The position numbers and the translations under genes were made by a program. The notes beneath the pieces are model-generated. The model was given only the letters and a program-made list of their open reading frames with translations. It made no database searches and was not told where the DNA came from. A DNA stretch of 6,399 nucleotides from an uncultured Bacilli bacterium (GTDB lineage: Bacteria; Bacillota_I; Bacilli_A; RF39; UBA660): positions 1 to 6,399 of the forward strand of contig CALVHK010000060.1 in NCBI GenBank assembly GCA_944327405.1. Direction: 5' to 3'. Within the stretch, counting starts at the first letter, position 1; each line of letters begins with the position of its first letter. Of this stretch, positions 1-4,937 are shown in pieces.

Positions 1-257
1 GTACTACGACCAATATATAAAACATGAGTTCCGTCTTCTTCAAATAAAGCTACAGCTTCATCAACATTTACTTCGTTCATATCACTTACATCATATGTAG
101 TTGTTGTGTTCTCCGATTCACTTGAAGAACTACTTTGATTATTAGAACTATTATCGCTATTTCCTCCATCTTTAAAATATAAGCCAATAATTAAAATAAA
201 CATAATAATAAAGCCTAGTATAACAATAAATGTCAAGTTTCTAATTTTTTCTTCCAT
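1..257 (-). CDS. Membrane-anchored protein, probably thioredoxin-like, partial (C-terminus beyond the left edge)
   Basis: The first 85 codons are visible. The start ATG at 257-255 follows a strong AGGAGG site about 11 bases upstream. The protein begins with a short charged stretch (MEEKIRN), then one hydrophobic segment at residues 8-27 without a lipobox, so it is probably an uncleaved anchor facing outward. A Ser/Asn/Thr-rich linker (about residues 28-53) follows. The last visible part (VNVDEAVALFEEDG, then HVLYIGRS) resembles the first helix and strand of a thioredoxin fold, in which a CxxC motif would usually come directly after 'YIGR-'. That motif lies outside the window, so the redox role is inference. 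It has its own candidate promoter just after the terminator of the pilin-like gene. Other extracytoplasmic binding domains with a similar anchor and linker cannot be excluded. Confidence 0.6.
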   Translation of the reverse strand, partial: MEEKIRNLTFIVILGFIIMFILIIGLYFKDGGNSDNSSNNQSSSSSESENTTTTYDVSDMNEVNVDEAVALFEEDGTHVLYIGRS

Positions 258-290
258 AATTAAAAATTCCTCCTCTTTTATACGCTATGT

Positions 291-319
291 ATTATACTCT
301 AAAATACTTAAAAAAGCAA
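291..319 (-). promoter_or_regulatory. Candidate promoter of the membrane-anchored thioredoxin-like gene
   Basis: On the minus strand a perfect -10 box TATAAT lies at 296-291. TTGCTT at 319-314, 17 bases upstream, is a partial -35 box (TTG matches). The -35 box lies in the 3' arm of the upstream terminator hairpin, so the two signals overlap. The -10 box leaves a leader of roughly 27 bases that includes the AGGAGG site. Confidence 0.5.
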
Positions 320-334
320 GCTTTTTTACTTGCT
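310..334 (-). terminator. Intrinsic terminator of the pilin-like gene
   Basis: On the minus strand AGCAAG (334-329), an 8-base loop (328-321) and CTTGCT (320-315) form a 6-bp stem followed by a T run at 315-310. The 5' arm takes in the last two bases of the TAG stop codon at 335-333. The stem is short but perfect and correctly placed. Confidence 0.7.
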
Positions 335-701
335 AATCAACTACGGTTGCGTAAACACTATTTTCGCTAGCATTATATTCTAGTTTTACCTTGGTATCGT
401 TTAGATTTTTAGATGAATCCGTGGGATCAGTAAGTAGGCCATCTTCATTTCCTATTAAATATCCGGCTTCAATTAAATCTTCTACACTTATATATGTAGT
501 ATTTGTCTCTTCAAATAAAGAAGTATTTGCTAAAGCATAATCTTCAGCTTGAATCTCAATTAAATAATTTACTTCTTTTACGGCATCAGCGCCATTAACA
601 GCAAAAGCATAAGATGTTTTGTTGATCGTTACAAATGCTACAATTCCTAGCAACACAATTACTACTAAAATTTCTATCTTAGAATATCCTAACTTATTCA
701 T
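333..701 (-). CDS. Orphan type IV pilin-like protein (prepilin-type N-terminus)
   Basis: This 122-residue protein starts MNKLGYSKIEILVVIVLLGIV. It fits a class III prepilin signal: a short basic leader, Gly5 before the cleavage site, Tyr6 as new +1, Glu10 at +5, then a hydrophobic helix to about residue 26. Compared with the usual G|FTLIE, +3 is Lys instead of Leu. After the helix comes an amphipathic stretch (37-60), then a small soluble domain with 'VEDLIEAGYL' and a following 'DPTD', a pattern seen in ComGC-like and minor pilins of Gram-positive bacteria. It contains no cysteine. The start is supported by AAGGTGG 9 bases upstream. No prepilin peptidase, assembly ATPase or other pilin gene is visible, so it would need machinery encoded elsewhere. 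The family call rests on the N-terminus; whether it forms pili, a competence pseudopilus or something else is unknown. Confidence 0.8.
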   Translation of the reverse strand: MNKLGYSKIEILVVIVLLGIVAFVTINKTSYAFAVNGADAVKEVNYLIEIQAEDYALANTSLFEETNTTYISVEDLIEAGYLIGNEDGLLTDPTDSSKNLNDTKVKLEYNASENSVYATVVD

Positions 702-721
702 TTTATTTTACCACCTTGATA

Positions 722-730
722 AGTATAACA
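722..730 (-). promoter_or_regulatory. Possible extended -10 promoter element before the pilin-like gene
   Basis: On the minus strand TG-T-TATACT (730-722) is an extended -10 motif. No convincing -35 box is seen 16-18 bases upstream, in the AT-rich stretch around 745-751. A start site 6-7 bases downstream would cut into the AAGGTGG ribosome binding site (717-711). The promoter is therefore uncertain, and the gene may instead be read from the upstream operon. Confidence 0.3.
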
Positions 731-804
731 TAAGTAAAAAAATTTTAAAAGTCTTTATTAGAGTAGTTTTCTAAATTTTCCGACATTTTTCTTTCACTTT
801 ACAT

Positions 805-1278
805 TTATTTTGTAAACTCTTTTATGATTTTGTATTTTTGTATTAACTCTTCTAGACTAACAGTAGCATTAGCAGGACTAGTACTTGGTAAGGTAATTGT
901 TTCTATTTTTATTTCTTTCATGTGTTTGTGAAATAAATTTGATGCTGTCTTGCCGTTTAAAATAATCAGTTCTATTGGGCTTATATTCAAAATCTTGCTG
1001 ATATCATTTGGGATTACATCTTTAATTGTAGCATCACTAGAACCAGTGATGCTACAGGAAGCACACACATCAAATAAAGCAATTTTATGAGTGCGTAAAA
1101 ATTCTTTTTTATCCTGAATCTCTTCATCATATATTTGGGATAACATGGGCCAAAAGCGATTTTGGGGATGAGCATAGTAAAAGCCTTCACTTCTTGATGC
1201 AACACTTGGGAAAGAGCCTAGTATTAAAACTTTCGAATCTTTATTGTAAAAGGGAGGTATCGTGTGATGTTCCATCAT
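805..1278 (-). CDS. DNA-deoxyinosine glycosylase (uracil-DNA glycosylase superfamily, family 6)
   Basis: This 157-residue protein is about the usual size for the family. It cuts hypoxanthine, the product of adenine deamination, out of DNA and so starts base excision repair in the cytoplasm. Visible motifs are LILGSFPSVASR (18-29), FYYAHPQNRFW (33-43), a central 'ALFDVCASC' (67-75) and the second superfamily motif LPSTSPANA (130-138). The Asn in HPQNRFW (N40) corresponds, to my knowledge, to the catalytic Asn of the archaeal hypoxanthine-DNA glycosylase that defined family 6. The start is ATG at 1278 or the adjacent ATG at 1275. No good ribosome binding site lies in the 12-base gap after the slipin stop codon, so translation probably depends on coupling to that gene. 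The family call is firm; the exact substrate range is inferred. Confidence 0.92.
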   Translation of the reverse strand: MMEHHTIPPFYNKDSKVLILGSFPSVASRSEGFYYAHPQNRFWPMLSQIYDEEIQDKKEFLRTHKIALFDVCASCSITGSSDATIKDVIPNDISKILNISPIELIILNGKTASNLFHKHMKEIKIETITLPSTSPANATVSLEELIQKYKIIKEFTK

Positions 1279-1290
1279 TTTAAAAAAATA

Positions 1291-2178
1291 TTATTTCTTA
1301 TCTTTCATAACCTCCATTAATGTTGTACCAAATGTAGCTACATCTTGCAGATTCGCTGGTATAATGATTTTTGTTGATTGACCGTCTGCTACTTTACTTA
1401 AAGCTTCATAACTCTTTAGTGTTAATACTGCCCCATCGGCTTTGGCATTTTTAAGCATTTCTAGTCCCTTTGCTTCGGCTTCTTTTATTTTTAACATGGC
1501 CTCTGCTTTTCCTTCCGCTATTTTAATAGCACTTTCCGCTTCAGCCTCAGCTCTAAGAATTGCACTTGCTTTTTCTCCTTCAGCGATTAAAATGCTTGAT
1601 TTTTTCTCCCCTTCAGCTTGAAGTATTTTTTCTCTTCTTTCTCTTTCTGCCCGCATTTGTTTTTCCATCGCATCTTGAATATCTCTTGGAGGCAAGATAT
1701 TTTTTACTTCGACACGGTTTACTTTAATTCCCCATGGATCCGTCGCTTCATCTAAAATAGCTCGCATTTTACTATTAATGATATCTCTACTTGTTAGCGT
1801 TTGATCTAGTTCTAATTCACCAATAATGTTTCTTAGAGTTGTTGCTGTTAAGTTTTCAATCGCACTTACCGGAGCATCCACTCCATAAGTAAATAGTTTT
1901 GGATCCGTTATTTGATAATATACCACGGTATCTATTTGCATGGTTACATTATCCTTCGTAATTACTGGTTGGGGAGCAAAGTCTTTTACCGTTTCTTTTA
2001 GGCTTACTACCTTTGATACACGATCAACAAAAGGAATTTTTACATGCAAACCATTTTGCCAAGTTGTGTAGTAACTTCCAAGTCGCTCAATTACATAAGC
2101 TTTCGCTTGAGGTACAATTTTGATATTAGGTATTACTAAAATAATAATTAGTACTAAAATTGCAATTAATATTTCCAT
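1291..2178 (-). CDS. qmcA: Slipin / QmcA-type SPFH-domain membrane protein
   Basis: This 295-residue protein belongs to the stomatin/prohibitin/flotillin (SPFH) group, which forms large membrane-bound oligomers linked to membrane microdomains and proteolytic quality control. It has one N-terminal hydrophobic segment (2-17). The SPFH/Band 7 domain follows (about 18-180, with VPQAKAYVIERLG at 22-34 and DPWGIKVNRVEVKNI at 147-161). A long charged helix with repeated AEGE/AEAE blocks (180-245) probably forms a coiled coil, and a C-terminal hydrophobic oligomerisation region includes IIIPANLQD (271-279). The start has AAAGGTGAG 9 bases upstream and overlaps the NfeD-like stop codon as TAATG, a sign of translational coupling. 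Pairing with an NfeD-like protein is typical of this family. The symbol follows the E. coli homologue; the role in this organism is inferred. Confidence 0.94.
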   Translation of the reverse strand: MEILIAILVLIIILVIPNIKIVPQAKAYVIERLGSYYTTWQNGLHVKIPFVDRVSKVVSLKETVKDFAPQPVITKDNVTMQIDTVVYYQITDPKLFTYGVDAPVSAIENLTATTLRNIIGELELDQTLTSRDIINSKMRAILDEATDPWGIKVNRVEVKNILPPRDIQDAMEKQMRAERERREKILQAEGEKKSSILIAEGEKASAILRAEAEAESAIKIAEGKAEAMLKIKEAEAKGLEMLKNAKADGAVLTLKSYEALSKVADGQSTKIIIPANLQDVATFGTTLMEVMKDKK

Positions 2179-2600
2179 TATTTAACACTCACCTTTCTAA
2201 CTACTAATTTCACACCGTCAATGGATTCTACAAAAACCGTGGTGCCAACACTGATTTTCTCATCACTAATGGCACTCCATTTTTTGCCATCCACTTTCAC
2301 TTCCCCTATTTTAAATTTTGTGATTTCTTCGGTCACAATTCCTTCCATACCAATTACCCGGTCTAAGTTTGTCGATACTTTCTTCTTGCTTAATTTCTTT
2401 ACTAAATATGGTCTTGTTAAAAGCATGAGAACTAGACCTAAACAAACAAATATAGCAAATTCGATATAAAAGGAATCTACAACAAACGACATAAATAGAC
2501 TAACTATTGCACTTATTATAAACCAAACACTTACTAAGTTAATCGTTATTACTTCTAATATGGTTAGAAGAATGATAATGATTAACCACATAATCCACAT
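2178..2600 (-). CDS. NfeD-like membrane protein with C-terminal OB-fold domain
   Basis: This 140-residue protein is a short-form NfeD. It has two to three hydrophobic segments (about 2-20, 24-41 and 46-64), a basic stretch (RPYLVKKLSKKK, 63-74), and a C-terminal OB-fold domain (about 80-140) with the family pattern GMEGIV, GEVKVDGKKWSA, ISVGTTVFVESIDGVKL. It lacks the N-terminal serine protease domain of long NfeD proteins. Such proteins partner the SPFH protein encoded directly downstream, the OB domain probably contacting it on the cytoplasmic side. ATG codons lie at 2600 and 2591. AGGTGG at 2610-2605 is only 4 bases before the first but 13 before the second, so the first is preferred, though its spacing is tight. 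It is the first gene of the operon and has a clear promoter. Confidence 0.92.
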   Translation of the reverse strand: MWIMWLIIIILLTILEVITINLVSVWFIISAIVSLFMSFVVDSFYIEFAIFVCLGLVLMLLTRPYLVKKLSKKKVSTNLDRVIGMEGIVTEEITKFKIGEVKVDGKKWSAISDEKISVGTTVFVESIDGVKLVVRKVSVK

Positions 2601-2620
2601 ACTACCACCTACCTATCTAA

Positions 2621-2649
2621 ATTATACGCTAAATTGCGAAAAAGTACAA
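2621..2649 (-). promoter_or_regulatory. Promoter of the nfeD-slipin-glycosylase operon
   Basis: On the minus strand a perfect -10 TATAAT lies at 2626-2621. TTGTAC, a half-matching -35 box (TTG conserved), lies at 2649-2644 with a 17-base spacer. Its -35 box overlaps the -35 region of the divergent nagZ promoter. Confidence 0.65.
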
Positions 2650-2664
2650 TCTATTTTCATTTTG

Positions 2665-2673
2665 TGTTATAAT
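2665..2673 (+). promoter_or_regulatory. Extended -10 promoter of nagZ
   Basis: TG-T-TATAAT at 2665-2673 is a perfect extended -10 element. The -35 position (about 2645-2650, TACAAT) is poor, as is common with extended -10 promoters. Transcription should start near 2680, downstream of the ATG at 2676, which rules that codon out as the start. Confidence 0.65.
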
Positions 2674-2679
2674 TTATGC

Positions 2680-2686
2680 AGGTGAG
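2680..2686 (+). promoter_or_regulatory. Ribosome binding site deciding the nagZ start
   Basis: AGGTGAG at 2680-2686 stands 4 bases before ATG 2691. The motif lies downstream of ATG 2676, so it can only serve ATG 2691 or, less likely, ATG 2703. Starting at 2691 also places the protein's MFGRMLFVGL directly at the usual first strand of GH3 enzymes. The predicted transcript would begin at or just before this motif, so the leader is very short. Confidence 0.6.
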
Positions 2687-2690
2687 TGTT

Positions 2691-3713
2691 ATGTTTGGAA
2701 GAATGCTATTTGTAGGACTTCGTACAAGCGATAGAAATATTATTAAAAAATTAATTCATGAGTGTCATGTTGGAGGGATTATTATCTACTCGAGAAACTA
2801 TAAAACTTATGAGGAAATGATTAATTTGGTTAATTTTATTCATCAAGAAGCGGAAGATGCAGGATACACAATTTTGGTAGGAATCGACCAAGAAGGATAT
2901 CGGGTAAACAGACTTCCTAAAGAAATTCATAATTTAAAAAGTCCTTATTCTTTTCATGAAAATACGGATTATCTCAAAGAACATGGACGTATTATTGCCT
3001 CTATTCTGGCATCCACTAATATCAATATGAATTTAGCACCCGTATTAGATATTAAAAGATTTGATGATAATCATCCCATTGGAGATCGTTCGTTTGGAAC
3101 AACTCCCAACGAAGTTATAAAAAATACCATTCCTTATATAAATGAGTTTACGAGGCAAGGAGTCATTCCGGTTGTTAAACATTTCCCGGGACATGGAGCA
3201 ACCAGCATTAATAGCCATTTTCTTCTTCCAGTCATCTTACGAACAAAAAGGTTATTAGAGGAAGATATTGCTCCTTTTAGGGAAGCTATTCAGGAAGGAT
3301 GTAATGCTGTCATGGTAGGACATTTTATCATTCCTAGATTTTCTTTGTTTACTCCAACATCTTTTTCTAAAAAGTCCGTTCAATATTTAAGAAAGACTCT
3401 GGAATTTGATGGTTTAATTATGACGGATGATATTGATATGGGACCATTAAAATTATGTTCTAAAGCACGAATTATTCAGAAAGCCATTAATCGTGGTATT
3501 AATATGATTATGGTTAAATATGATGATCACTTTTTTAAGGATTATAAAAAATTAGAGAATACGAAACTTAATCAAGAAAATATCGATCATTCTTTGCAAT
3601 TAATTGATGGTTTAATTAGTAAATATCAGGTTACAAATAAAGTCGTGAAAAATCATTTAAATATCAAAGAAGTGAATCAAGAAATCGATCATTTAAACAA
3701 ACATGCAAAATAA
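2691..3713 (+). CDS. nagZ: GH3 beta-N-acetylhexosaminidase, NagZ type, with altered catalytic dyad
   Basis: Started at ATG 2691 this is a 340-residue single-domain glycoside hydrolase family 3 protein, the size of cytoplasmic NagZ and without a signal peptide. NagZ removes N-acetylglucosamine from muropeptides during cell-wall recycling. Visible landmarks are GRMLFVGLR at the start, GIDQEGYRVNRL (64-75, usually DQEGGRV-RL), NLAPVLDI (114-121), GDRSFG (131-136), KHFPGHGATSINSH (163-176) and MTDDIDMG (244-251) with the nucleophile Asp246. The substrate-binding Lys-His is kept, but in the usual GHGDT...DSH loop, Asp is Ala170 and the Asp of the Asp-His acid/base dyad is Asn174; His176 remains. 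Activity may therefore be lowered or changed. It runs toward the endolysin gene and shares its terminator. The GH3 call is firm; hexosaminidase activity is inferred from family. Confidence 0.9.
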   Translation: MFGRMLFVGLRTSDRNIIKKLIHECHVGGIIIYSRNYKTYEEMINLVNFIHQEAEDAGYTILVGIDQEGYRVNRLPKEIHNLKSPYSFHENTDYLKEHGRIIASILASTNINMNLAPVLDIKRFDDNHPIGDRSFGTTPNEVIKNTIPYINEFTRQGVIPVVKHFPGHGATSINSHFLLPVILRTKRLLEEDIAPFREAIQEGCNAVMVGHFIIPRFSLFTPTSFSKKSVQYLRKTLEFDGLIMTDDIDMGPLKLCSKARIIQKAINRGINMIMVKYDDHFFKDYKKLENTKLNQENIDHSLQLIDGLISKYQVTNKVVKNHLNIKEVNQEIDHLNKHAK

Positions 3714-3736
3714 GAGCTTGAAAAGGCTCTTATTTT
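3707..3736. terminator. Bidirectional terminator between nagZ and the endolysin gene
   Basis: A perfect 11-bp stem pairs 3707-3717 (AAAATAAGAGC) with 3726-3736 (GCTCTTATTTT). It can extend inward by a T-G and a T-A pair to a GAAA tetraloop at 3720-3723. The A-rich and T-rich outer arms supply a T run in both directions. The nagZ stop TAA (3711-3713) and the endolysin stop TAA (3732-3730) lie on opposite arms, so one structure ends both genes. Confidence 0.85.
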
Positions 3737-4482
3737 AATTTTAATAAATGCTGCCAAGTATACATTTTTGCGGTTACAATTCCATCTTGATAAATAGATG
3801 CTAAGCTAATGTCACTCTGGTATTTCTTGATACAAGCTTTCATATCACGCCCAAACTCTCCATCGACACCACGGTTTCCTAAATCATAGCCTAGACTTTG
3901 TAAGTATACTTGAAGTGGTCTAACTGCAGGATGATTCCAGCCGGTACTTGTCGATATGGTTGGTGTTTTGGATAACGTTTCGCTTCCAGCAATACCATCG
4001 ACATTCGCACCAATTGCCTCTTGTAAGTCGCGTACAAAAGTGGTGTAGTTATCTTGTTCTTCCGTACCAAATGAAAAATCATTCGTAAGATATGGTAACG
4101 GATCAACATAGCCATTTTTATAGATTGCAAAGTGAAGATTATTGCCTGTAGCATTACCCGAGTCTCCCATAGTTGCTATTACTTGTCCTTTGGATACATT
4201 ATCGCCTTTACTTACTTTAATCGAGCCTTTTTTCAAGTGAAAATACCTATGTTCTATACCATTTGTTGTAATACTAATCCAGTATCCCCCGCCACTGGAA
4301 TCATAGCCGGTGTAAGTTACTTTTCCAGAGGCTATTGCTACAATATCATCAACGCCATTTTTTCCAACGAAATCCATTCCGTTATGTGTGCTTCTAGACT
4401 CATTTCTGGTTTTATAATCACTAGTTAAATAATGAATGCCACTTTTTAAAACGTTATTCTTGACGTTCAGTAGTGTTGCCAT
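3730..4482 (-). CDS. Phage-type endolysin: M23 metallopeptidase with C-terminal peptidoglycan-binding repeats
   Basis: From ATG 4482 this is a 250-residue cell-wall peptidase with no signal peptide, as expected for an endolysin released by a holin. The M23 (LytM/lysostaphin-like) domain spans about 12-130: HNGMD (33-37) gives zinc ligands His33 and Asp37, YFHL gives catalytic His82, and NLH (115-117) gives the third ligand His117. The first His of the usual HxH motif is Asn115, so activity is uncertain. Residues 148-250 hold a region typical of clostridial-phage lysins: FVRDLQEAIGANVDGIAGSETL, in which the 'VDGIAG' turn is diagnostic, then a second repeat with LQVYLQSLGYDLG, VDGEFG and IKKYQ, ending in TWQHLLKLK. 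The start overlaps the holin gene by 29 bases. The same fold also occurs in bacterial cell-separation enzymes, but gene order and repeats favour a phage origin. Confidence 0.92.
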   Translation of the reverse strand: MATLLNVKNNVLKSGIHYLTSDYKTRNESRSTHNGMDFVGKNGVDDIVAIASGKVTYTGYDSSGGGYWISITTNGIEHRYFHLKKGSIKVSKGDNVSKGQVIATMGDSGNATGNNLHFAIYKNGYVDPLPYLTNDFSFGTEEQDNYTTFVRDLQEAIGANVDGIAGSETLSKTPTISTSTGWNHPAVRPLQVYLQSLGYDLGNRGVDGEFGRDMKACIKKYQSDISLASIYQDGIVTAKMYTWQHLLKLK

Positions 4483-4849
4483 CAATTTCCTCCTCTCCAA
4501 TTAATCCTTCTAGAGTATCATAGATTTTCTTTGGTAGAGGAAGTCCCATTTTGGCCCAGCATTTCAGTATTACTAATCCTTCATGAGCAATAAAGAAATA
4601 AATGACAATTGTTCTTATTGCTTCACTAGAATTCATAATATGGTCTAGGAAGACTGCTAGTGATACAACCATTAAATAACCAAGATCACGAATAAGGCCT
4701 TTTAGTCCTACTAGTTTATTTAATTTATGACAATAGATTGCTTTACACCAACCGGTTATATAAACATAAAGCATGAGTATCAATAATACAATGACAGGTG
4801 TATCAAAGCCTCCTAATAAATAAGAGATTGCACTAATTATATGTTCCAT
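4454..4849 (-). CDS. Phage holin family protein (Holin_4 / toxin-secretion holin type)
   Basis: This 131-residue protein matches the holin_4 (phage lysis / toxin secretion) family in size and layout. It has an N-terminal 'LLGGFDTPVIVLLILM' followed by YVYITGW (28-34, family pattern DYITG), 'GLKGLIRDLGYLMVVSLAVFLD' (48-69) and IYFFIAHEGLVILKCWAKMGLPLPKKI (83-109, family pattern yi-NE-lSilEN--G-p-P). Membrane segments lie at about 16-34, 55-70 and 78-97, and the charged tail is cytoplasmic. Holins of this type form membrane lesions that let the endolysin reach the wall, or act in protein export next to toxin genes. The start has AGGAGGG 4 bases upstream. The endolysin gene follows with a 29-base overlap, a standard lysis cassette order. 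No other phage gene is visible on either side. Confidence 0.9.
   Translation of the reverse strand: MEHIISAISYLLGGFDTPVIVLLILMLYVYITGWCKAIYCHKLNKLVGLKGLIRDLGYLMVVSLAVFLDHIMNSSEAIRTIVIYFFIAHEGLVILKCWAKMGLPLPKKIYDTLEGLIGEEEIDGNTTERQE
4486..4496 (-). promoter_or_regulatory. Ribosome binding site of the endolysin gene, inside the holin gene
   Basis: AGAGGAGGAAA at 4496-4486 is a near-perfect Shine-Dalgarno sequence just before ATG 4482. It encodes the Glu-Glu run in the holin tail (GEEEID). It fixes the endolysin start at 4482: an upstream in-frame TTG at 4500 would translate the Shine-Dalgarno itself as ERRK and is not credible. Confidence 0.85.
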
Positions 4850-4868
4850 AATACCCTCCTATTTATTG

Positions 4869-4882
4869 TATGAATTCTCATA
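4869..4882. promoter_or_regulatory. Short inverted repeat in the holin leader, possible operator
   Basis: TATGA-ATTC-TCATA is a 14-bp dyad in the 77-base gap between the ileS stop and the holin start, about 20 bases before the holin ATG and next to a TACAAT sequence (minus strand, 4870-4865) that could be a weak -10 box. No -35 match is seen 17 bases upstream of it. Dyads this short are common in AT-rich DNA, so an operator role is only a possibility. Confidence 0.2.
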
Positions 4883-4908
4883 AATATGCGGGTTGGCTTT
4901 TGTACTAG

Positions 4909-4937
4909 AAAAAAGAAAGTTTATTTCTAAACCCTCT
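4909..4937 (-). terminator. Intrinsic terminator of ileS
   Basis: On the minus strand AGAGGGTTTA (4937-4928) pairs with TAAACTTTCT (4923-4914) in a 10-bp stem, two pairs being G-T, closed by a GAAA tetraloop (4927-4924) and followed by six Ts (4914-4909). The TAG stop codon (4929-4927) lies at the top of the stem and in the loop. This separates the synthetase transcript from the lysis cassette, so the holin needs its own promoter or depends on readthrough. Confidence 0.8.

Noticed and set aside
798..816. Inverted repeat TTTACA-(7)-TGTAAA after the glycosylase as a terminator
   Set aside because: The stem is short and AT-rich and no T run follows on either strand; it is unlikely to stop transcription on its own.
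1014..1205. 63-codon minus-strand frame inside the glycosylase gene
   Set aside because: It overlaps the catalytic motif region of the glycosylase in another frame and shows no family features.
1500..1640. Repetitive-looking stretch in the slipin gene
   Set aside because: It encodes the Ala/Glu-rich coiled coil normal for SPFH proteins, not a DNA-level repeat.
2221..2469. 82-codon plus-strand open frame opposite the NfeD-like gene
   Set aside because: Antisense to the conserved OB-fold region, with no support of its own.
2676..2690. ATG at 2676 as the nagZ start
   Set aside because: It lies three bases after the TATAAT box and upstream of the expected transcription start and of the ribosome binding site.
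3891..4154. 87-codon minus-strand frame inside the endolysin gene
   Set aside because: Out-of-frame shadow of the M23/wall-binding gene.
4132..4428. 98-codon plus-strand open frame opposite the endolysin gene
   Set aside because: No family features or ribosome binding site; it is antisense to a clearly conserved M23 domain.
4483..4500. TTG start at 4500 giving a 6-residue longer endolysin
   Set aside because: The added residues (MERRKL) are a translation of the Shine-Dalgarno sequence itself, which points to ATG 4482.
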